Positions 16,495-21,097 of a DNA stretch of 21,097 nucleotides are shown here, piece after piece. The notes beneath the pieces were generated by a model. It saw only the letters and a program-made list of their open reading frames with translations. It was not told where the DNA came from and ran no database searches. Source of the stretch: Treponema sp. UBA1233 (GTDB lineage Bacteria; Spirochaetota; Spirochaetia; Treponematales; Treponemataceae); contig DBWR01000004.1 in assembly GCA_002309305.1 (NCBI GenBank), positions 52,653 through 73,749 on the forward strand. The letters run 5' to 3'. Position 1 is the first letter of the stretch. Each line of letters begins with the position of its first letter. The position numbers and the translations under genes were made by a program.

Positions 16495-17313
16495 TTATTC
16501 GTCAGCCTTGTGTCCGTGATACTTGAACACGGATTCTCCAGAAGCGTTTATCCTGTCAATAAAATCCAGATACGAGTTTTTTGCAGAATAAGAGCGTGCC
16601 TCCGCCATGTATTTGTCACGGCTTGCAATGTCATCATCATCAAATGCCAGTTGAGAAAGCAGGATTGAATTTTCAAACTTATCGTCCGGACATGAACTTG
16701 TGTTGTAGGCCTTTTTGAACAGTTCCTTTGCCTTTTTCTTGCTTCCACCCAGGAAACCAGGGCAATAGTAATACCACTGTGCAAGATTGCGGAGTGCATG
16801 AGAAAAATTAGGGTCTATGTCAACTGCCTTTTGAAACATGTCGCGTGTCGGATATCCATACGAAAATGCAGTCTTTAGCGGTTCCAGGGCCATGTAGACT
16901 GCAATGGCACTTCCACATGAAAGGGGAATCCAGGCATCCATTTTTTCGTTCTTGTGCTCGTCATAGAATTTCTTGCATTTTTTAGCCTGTGCTGAAAGTA
17001 GTGCATTCAGCTCTTTTTTTGTTCCTGCCATCTGGCTTTTGTAAGAGTATTTTTCGCAGTCAATCATGTTGGTCAGGACCATCTGGTCAACTTCACCAAG
17101 GGAATCATACTTGCCCTGAATCTTTTGTTCCCAAGACTCCAGCCTGTTCAGCGAATCCGCCGGTGATTTATAAGAAAACAGTTCGATTTTCAAATCCATC
17201 AGTTCATCCAAAAGTGCAACCGTTTCCGGAGCAAGCCTTATGTCACAAAAGCAGGATGAAGCAACAGTTAACAAGAGAGCCAGTGCAACAATCATTTTCT
17301 TACGCAAAAACAT
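16495..17313 (-). CDS. Exported TPR-like protein, function unknown
   Basis: Protein of 272 residues from the ATG at 17313 (an in-frame GTG lies three codons upstream). The N-terminus is a signal peptide: FLRKK, then a hydrophobic MIVALALLLTVA. ASSC with C21 could be a loose spirochaetal lipobox, but the -3 residue is Ala, so a plain secreted form is equally possible. Residues about 155-235 hold TPR-like helices, including FQKAVDIDPNFSHALRNLAQ, WYYYCPGFLGGSKKKAKELF and a further helix pair. The role is probably a periplasmic or lipid-anchored scaffold. Upstream there is no clear Shine-Dalgarno site; a TATAAA lies some 35 nt upstream. It may be cotranscribed with the oxidoreductase 50 nt downstream. 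Confidence 0.78.
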   Translation of the reverse strand: MFLRKKMIVALALLLTVASSCFCDIRLAPETVALLDELMDLKIELFSYKSPADSLNRLESWEQKIQGKYDSLGEVDQMVLTNMIDCEKYSYKSQMAGTKKELNALLSAQAKKCKKFYDEHKNEKMDAWIPLSCGSAIAVYMALEPLKTAFSYGYPTRDMFQKAVDIDPNFSHALRNLAQWYYYCPGFLGGSKKKAKELFKKAYNTSSCPDDKFENSILLSQLAFDDDDIASRDKYMAEARSYSAKNSYLDFIDRINASGESVFKYHGHKADE

Positions 17314-17396
17314 ATCAACCACGCGAGTAAATCAAAATTCTCTCTCATTTTTATAGACAACTGAAATGAAAAAAGGTTTCAGGGAAGGTGAAAGTT

Positions 17397-17445
17397 GAAT
17401 TATGCATTCTTAATTATGAATTATGAATTATGAATTCTTAATTAT
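17397..17445. repeat. Short A/T-rich tandem repeat in intergenic space
   Basis: Three perfect copies of the heptamer ATTATGA (17413-17433) are flanked by an imperfect 14-bp direct repeat: ATTATGCATTCTTA at 17399-17412 and ATTATGAATTCTTA at 17427-17440. The 174-base gap (17314-17487) holds otherwise only promoter-like A/T-rich DNA. Role unknown; slippage is possible. Confidence 0.75.
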
Positions 17446-17452
17446 CCTTATA

Positions 17453-17481
17453 TTGACAACAACCATACAATCCTTCATACT
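17453..17481 (+). promoter_or_regulatory. Promoter of the pseudouridine synthase gene, predicted leaderless
   Basis: A perfect TTGACA (17453-17458), 17 nt, then CATACT (17476-17481, 4 of 6 matches). Only 6 nt separate the -10 from the ATG at 17488, so transcription should begin at or next to the initiator A. No Shine-Dalgarno sequence is present. Confidence 0.55.
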
Positions 17482-17487
17482 TACTTC

Positions 17488-18849
17488 ATGTTTCCACCTT
17501 TTCCTACGGACCGCGCTTTACAGATTTGCAGAAGAATGCTCAATGAACTTGACTCTGGATCTTTGAGTCTTGTACCTGTTGGACGCATCAGTGAAGAACG
17601 GAAGGATCAGGGAATAATGCTTGGCGCAATGTTGTGCAGGGATTCGGATGGAAATGAAATTGAACTCAGGACTGTCTCGGGCTTGAGCAAAAAACTGGTT
17701 CCACAAAAAACAGACGACAAAATCATCTATGTGGAGCCGATTGTTCCACCGCAAAATATTGACGAGGCACTTTTACCAAACGACAAGAAAATCCATGAGC
17801 TTACAGACGAAATCAACTTAATCGTTCAACTTGAAGACAAAACACAGGAACAAAAAAACAGGCTTGATGAACTAAAAAAATTCCGGACGGAACTTACAAC
17901 ACAATCGCTTGAAAAAGTCTTTTCACTTTATTCCTTCAAATGCATTGACGGAAATACTGTAAGCCTGAACCAGATTTGTACCGCAAAGAAAATCAAGCTT
18001 CCGCCAACAGGTACCGGGGAATGCTGTGCTCCAAAACTTCTGCACCATGCATTCAGCCACAACATGCAGGTATTGAGCATGGCTGAAATCTATTACGGAA
18101 ATGACAGTGCCCAAAAGCAAAACGGCCATGAATATCCGCCGTGTGACGAACGCTGCGGAATAATCCTCCCCTTCATGCTGGGCCTTGAAATACTGTACCG
18201 TGACAGTGACATATGCGTAATCAACAAACAGCCGGGCCTCCTTTCCATACCGGGACGTGGAGAGGACAAAAAGGATTGTGTCAGCGCAAGGTTAAGAAGA
18301 ATTTACCCGGAATGCATCGAACAGCCTTCTGTACATCGTCTTGACATGGAAACCTCGGGCCTCATGGTTTATGCACTTACAAAAGAAGCGCACAAAAATC
18401 TTGGACGGCAGTTTGAAAGCAGGACAGTACAAAAGGAATACATCGCATTGCTTGACGGAATACTTCCCAAAAAGGGAATTGAAAATACAGGATGCATGGA
18501 ATTGTACTTCAGGCTGGACGTGGAAAACAGACCCCATCAGATATGGGATGACGTTTATGGCAAAAAGGCAATAACCGAGTGGGTGATTCTGGATGTTGAG
18601 GCATACACTGCCCCGGACGGCAAAACAAAAAACGTTACACGCGTAAAATTCATTCCGCACACAGGACGCACCCACCAGCTCAGGCTAGCAAGCGCAGACA
18701 CTCATGGCTTCGGCACACCGATAATTGGAGACACCCTTTACGGAAAACCGGTTGGAGATGAACGTCTAATGCTTCATGCATCATATCTTTCTTTTGTCCA
18801 TCCCATTACCGGCATTCCGATGAGTTTTACCTGTGAGGCACCATTTTAG
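17488..18849 (+). CDS. RluA-family pseudouridine synthase with long N-terminal extension
   Basis: RNA uridine-to-pseudouridine isomerase of 453 residues. The catalytic domain begins near 225 (EILYRDSDICVINKQPGLLS) and contains the motif HRLDMETSG with catalytic Asp286, then QKEYIALLDG and HTGRTHQLRLA, all typical of RluA enzymes. The first 220 residues replace the usual S4 domain: a charged, probably coiled-coil helix at about 96-145, then GTGECCAPKLLHHAFSH (C179, C180) and PPCDERCG (C219, C223). The GTG-CCAPKLL motif occurs in a subset of long RluA proteins known to me; its role is unclear. The RNA target cannot be read from sequence. The start codon is set by a promoter 6 nt upstream. Its stop overlaps the stop of the convergent kinase gene by 4 nt. 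Confidence 0.9.
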   Translation: MFPPFPTDRALQICRRMLNELDSGSLSLVPVGRISEERKDQGIMLGAMLCRDSDGNEIELRTVSGLSKKLVPQKTDDKIIYVEPIVPPQNIDEALLPNDKKIHELTDEINLIVQLEDKTQEQKNRLDELKKFRTELTTQSLEKVFSLYSFKCIDGNTVSLNQICTAKKIKLPPTGTGECCAPKLLHHAFSHNMQVLSMAEIYYGNDSAQKQNGHEYPPCDERCGIILPFMLGLEILYRDSDICVINKQPGLLSIPGRGEDKKDCVSARLRRIYPECIEQPSVHRLDMETSGLMVYALTKEAHKNLGRQFESRTVQKEYIALLDGILPKKGIENTGCMELYFRLDVENRPHQIWDDVYGKKAITEWVILDVEAYTAPDGKTKNVTRVKFIPHTGRTHQLRLASADTHGFGTPIIGDTLYGKPVGDERLMLHASYLSFVHPITGIPMSFTCEAPF

Positions 18850-20498
18850 TACTTGAACGCAGAGCCTCCGATGAATTCGCGTATGATTGAATGCTCAGGA
18901 ACGGCTGTTGCAGGAATCGTACTGAAGTTTTCCAGGAAGGTCAAAAGCCTTGAGGCCTCACCGTATTCCTTTTCAAGAGGAGTGACGCATTTTAAAAGTG
19001 GAGCGGCATACACCTTGAGGACGGAAAGCTCATAGTCAAGGGCTGTGTTAAGCATGGCATCAGCATTGTTCTGGAATGGGAAGATATGGAGCTTTTCTCC
19101 CTTTTGAACGGAATCCCACATCGCAATCGTACCGGCCGCACTCTTTCCGCGGAATTTTGCATCACGAACAATTCGCCTGATCAGACGGTTGTCGCTTGTC
19201 GCAATCCTGTTGTGGTCGTCAAGGTTCAACTGAGTCAGTGCAGAAAGATAGATTTTGAATTTCAATTCCGGTGGAACCTGAGAAGTCAGCTTGTCATTCA
19301 AACCATGAATGCCTTCCATTATCAGAATGTCATTTGGTCCCAGCTTCATCGTATCGCCCTTGTAATAGCGTTTTCCCTCGTGGAAGTCGTAGCTTGGCAT
19401 CTTGATTTCCTTTCCGTCGAACAAAGCCAAAAGGTCGTCATTTATCTGTGGAACGTCAAGCGCTTCAAGACACTCATAGTCATAGTCACCGTTTTCATCC
19501 TTAGGGGTATTCTCTCGTCCACGATAATATGAATCAAGGCTTATCAACTTGGGCCTGTAACCAAGAGCCTGCAGCTGCATCGAAAGCTTTTTGCTCGTAG
19601 TGGTTTTACCGGAAGAAGACGGACCTGCAATCAAAACGACACGTGTGGATTCCTTTTCGTGAATCTTGTCCGCAATGTCGGCAATGCACTTTACCTGAAG
19701 GGTTTCGGTTATGTTGATGAAGTCATCTACCTTGCGTTCATGAATCAACTGGTTCAAGCTGGCGGCAGACGTAACACCAAGTCTTTTTCCCCATTTTTTA
19801 TAGCGGCTGTATATTTCAAAAAGTTTTGGCTGGTCGTCAAATTCCGGGAGATGCGCAGGATCATCATGTTTTGGGAAGCGCAGGAGGAAACCTTCTCCAT
19901 ACGGCACAAGGTCAAACACCTTAAGGTCTTTTGTTGTTCCTACAAGCGGTCCGAAATAAAGGTCGGAAAAATCACCCAGAGTATTTACCTTTATTCTTGC
20001 GGGAGTCCTATAATTGAGCTGTTTTCTTGTTTCTACAAGACCAAGCCTTTCAAACAGTGTGCATGCATCCTGATATGAAATCGTATCGCATTCGATTACA
20101 AGATTTTCTTTGGCAAGGGAAAGCATCTTGTCCTTAAGAGCCTGAATCTGGGAAACCTCAAGAGGAGAACCCGTCTCAAGTGTATAGTAATAACCGTATC
20201 CAAGAGAATGTCCCACCAAAAGATGTGCGTCAGGATAAATTGAATGTGCGGCGGCGGCAAGCAGGAAACACAGGGAGCGGCGGTAAACTGCGGCACCCTC
20301 GCGGCTGTCATCATACACTGGTTCCAAATGGGCATTGATGTCAATGATTCCATCCAAAGAGCAAATCTCGTTGTTGACCTTTACGGCCAGAATGTTTTTG
20401 TCCGATTTGCCGAAATGATCCATCAGGGTAATGGGTCGTATTTCATTTTCAACTTGAACGGAAGAACCGTCCGGGAAAGTAATAGTAATCTTCTTCAT
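18846..20498 (-). CDS. Nucleoside (uridine-type) kinase with N-terminal TGS and ThrRS-like domains
   Basis: Protein of 550 residues. Residues 1-60 resemble a TGS domain (MKKITITFPDGSSVQV). Residues 61-225 align with the second additional (editing) domain of threonyl-tRNA synthetase, e.g. RRSLCFLL and HSLGYGYYYTLE. Residues 285-550 are a P-loop kinase of the uridine kinase/phosphoribulokinase superfamily, with Walker A AGPSSSGKTTTSK (291-303), SLDSYYRGRENTP and ILIMEGIHGLND. The kinase probably phosphorylates uridine, cytidine or another nucleoside in salvage. All four metal ligands of the ThrRS editing site are replaced, so the middle domain is unlikely to hydrolyse mischarged tRNA. This domain order is known in other bacteria. 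The start lacks a close Shine-Dalgarno site and sits 6 nt after a -10 element. Confidence 0.9.
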   Translation of the reverse strand: MKKITITFPDGSSVQVENEIRPITLMDHFGKSDKNILAVKVNNEICSLDGIIDINAHLEPVYDDSREGAAVYRRSLCFLLAAAAHSIYPDAHLLVGHSLGYGYYYTLETGSPLEVSQIQALKDKMLSLAKENLVIECDTISYQDACTLFERLGLVETRKQLNYRTPARIKVNTLGDFSDLYFGPLVGTTKDLKVFDLVPYGEGFLLRFPKHDDPAHLPEFDDQPKLFEIYSRYKKWGKRLGVTSAASLNQLIHERKVDDFINITETLQVKCIADIADKIHEKESTRVVLIAGPSSSGKTTTSKKLSMQLQALGYRPKLISLDSYYRGRENTPKDENGDYDYECLEALDVPQINDDLLALFDGKEIKMPSYDFHEGKRYYKGDTMKLGPNDILIMEGIHGLNDKLTSQVPPELKFKIYLSALTQLNLDDHNRIATSDNRLIRRIVRDAKFRGKSAAGTIAMWDSVQKGEKLHIFPFQNNADAMLNTALDYELSVLKVYAAPLLKCVTPLEKEYGEASRLLTFLENFSTIPATAVPEHSIIREFIGGSAFKY

Positions 20499-20504
20499 AC
20501 TTAC

Positions 20505-20533
20505 ATTTTACTCCAGTTTGTGCCATTTGTAAA
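20505..20533 (-). promoter_or_regulatory. Promoter of the nucleoside kinase gene, predicted leaderless
   Basis: On the minus strand TTTACA (20528-20533) and TAAAAT (20505-20510), each 5 of 6 matches, are separated by 17 nt. Six nt (GTAAGT) lie between the -10 and the ATG at 20498. A GGAG overlaps the spacer, 12 nt before the ATG, too far for a Shine-Dalgarno site and probably not transcribed. Confidence 0.55.
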
Positions 20534-20562
20534 TTATAATTTATTGTACATTCTGCAAGGAA

Positions 20563-20591
20563 TTGACAAAAATGGGTAATTTGAATATCAT
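20563..20591 (+). promoter_or_regulatory. tRNA-Val promoter
   Basis: A perfect TTGACA (20563-20568), 17 nt, then TATCAT (20586-20591, 5 of 6 matches). The predicted start lies about 5 nt before the mature tRNA. It is divergent from the kinase promoter 30 nt away. Confidence 0.75.
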
Positions 20592-20602
20592 TATTTCATG
20601 CT

Positions 20603-20674
20603 GCTCGATTAACTCAGTGGTAGAGTGCTACCTTCACACGGTAGAAGTCACTAGTTCGAATCTAGTATCGAGCA
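20603..20674 (+). tRNA. tRNA-Val (anticodon CAC)
   Basis: A full cloverleaf can be drawn. The acceptor stem is GCTCGAT with ATCGAGC (7 bp), the D stem ACTC with GAGT, and the anticodon stem CTACC with GGTAG around the loop TTCACAC, giving anticodon CAC for GTG codons. The variable loop has five bases, the T arm is ACTAG-TTCGAAT-CTAGT, and the discriminator is A (20674). The CCA end is not encoded (CTC follows), so it must be added enzymatically. It has its own promoter and terminator, a single-gene unit. Confidence 0.96.
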
Positions 20675-20680
20675 CTCTCA

Positions 20681-20712
20681 AGGGCATCCGTCTGGGTGCC
20701 TTTTTCTTTTTC
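20681..20712 (+). terminator. Rho-independent terminator of tRNA-Val
   Basis: Stem GGCATCC (20683-20689), loop GTCT and GGGTGCC (20694-20700), seven pairs with one T-G wobble, followed by TTTTTCTTTTT. It also insulates the aldolase promoter from tRNA transcription. Confidence 0.9.
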
Positions 20713-20730
20713 CAGTTATACAAAAGCAAC

Positions 20731-20759
20731 TTGAATTTTACTTCCAAACAGTGTATGCT
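20731..20759 (+). promoter_or_regulatory. Promoter of the aldolase gene
   Basis: TTGAAT (20731-20736), 17 nt, TATGCT (20754-20759). The predicted leader is about 33 nt, with a strong AGGAG (20789-20793) 5 nt before the ATG, in contrast to the leaderless genes nearby. Confidence 0.5.
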
Positions 20760-20798
20760 ATAGGCGTTATCTATCTAATCATAGATTTAGGAGTTATT

Positions 20799-21097
20799 AT
20801 GTTCAGTTACAAAGAGATTGGTCTCGTAAATTCAAAACACATGTTTGAAATGGCAATGAAGGGCGGTTATGCAATTCCTGCCTACAACTTCAACAACATG
20901 GAACAGATGCAGGCTATCATTCAGGCTTGTGTCGAAACAAAATCACCTGTAATCCTGCAGGTTTCAAAGGGTGCCCGCAACTATGCAGACAAGTTCATCC
21001 TGCGCAATATGGCACGCGGTGCTGTTGAATATGCACACGAACTCGGATGTGATATTCCTATCGCTCTTCACCTTGACCACGGTCCAAACTTCGAAGT
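20799..21097 (+). CDS. fba: Class II fructose-bisphosphate aldolase, N-terminal part (cut by window edge)
   Basis: Zinc-dependent glycolytic aldolase that splits fructose-1,6-bisphosphate to dihydroxyacetone phosphate and glyceraldehyde-3-phosphate. The visible 99 residues begin MFSYKEIGLVNSKHMFEMA, followed by GGYAIPAYNFNNMEQMQAII and SPVILQVSKGARNY. The motif ALHLDHGPNFE holds the catalytic Asp and the first zinc-ligand His. The remainder lies past the window end. The start is fixed by AGGAG 5 nt upstream. Together with gap at the other end, the window is bracketed by two glycolytic genes, both with strong ribosome binding sites. Confidence 0.95.
   Translation, partial: MFSYKEIGLVNSKHMFEMAMKGGYAIPAYNFNNMEQMQAIIQACVETKSPVILQVSKGARNYADKFILRNMARGAVEYAHELGCDIPIALHLDHGPNFE

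Noticed and set aside
17397..17445. CRISPR-like repeat
   Set aside because: The units are 7 bp, directly adjacent with no spacers, and there are no cas genes.
20563..20763. Small open frame across the tRNA region
   Set aside because: It is fully explained by the tRNA-Val promoter, gene and terminator.
555..20798. Mobile element or recent horizontal transfer
   Set aside because: No transposase, integrase, terminal inverted repeats or obvious shift in codon or base composition; the tRNA-Val is not followed by an integrase or a repeated tRNA 3' end in this window.

Overview
The window is a 21 kb piece of a bacterial chromosome that looks like a host-associated Treponema or close spirochaete. 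This is inferred from the combination of families (a Bacteroidetes-like topoisomerase IV pair, a TGS-fused nucleoside kinase, a compact RqcH, spirochaete-style secreted TPR protein), moderate GC and A/T-rich promoters. No 16S or other decisive marker is present, so the genus is not proven. Nearly all of the DNA is coding. There is no insertion sequence, prophage, CRISPR array or rRNA.

Layout: (1) 1-2563, minus strand: the N-terminal part of GAPDH, preceded by a six-TM methyl-accepting chemotaxis protein. (2) 2725-8295, plus strand: an apparent operon of parE, parC, a multi-pass membrane protein and a YigZ/IMPACT protein. (3) 8309-9358, minus: an adenosine-deaminase-family enzyme, divergent from (4) 9511-15327, plus: a signalling protein (receiver-like domain, GHKL ATPase, cyclic-nucleotide-binding domain), RqcH/NFACT, a divergent PAP2-like membrane protein and uvrB. 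(5) 15329-17313, minus: a Gfo/Idh/MocA oxidoreductase and an exported TPR-like protein. (6) 17488-18849, plus: a long RluA-family pseudouridine synthase, tail-to-tail with (7) 18846-20498, minus: a TGS/ThrRS-like nucleoside kinase. (8) 20603-20674: tRNA-Val(CAC) with its own promoter and terminator. (9) 20799-end: the start of class II fructose-bisphosphate aldolase.

Functionally this is mostly housekeeping: DNA topology, nucleotide excision repair, ribosome rescue, tRNA/rRNA modification, purine and pyrimidine salvage and glycolysis, with two sensory proteins. The genes worth a second look are the HATPase-CNB signalling protein, the degenerate PAP2-like protein between rqcH and uvrB, the kinase whose ThrRS-like domain has lost all editing-site metal ligands, and the long RluA protein with a four-cysteine pattern.

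A recurring theme is promoter geometry. Several genes without a Shine-Dalgarno sequence carry a -10 hexamer only 6-9 nt before the ATG, with a -35 hexamer 16-17 nt further up, which predicts leaderless or nearly leaderless mRNAs. The two glycolytic genes, the chemoreceptor and the signalling protein instead have good Shine-Dalgarno sites. A second theme is extreme compactness: all three convergent gene pairs end within 13 nt of each other or overlap, with no room for intrinsic terminators.
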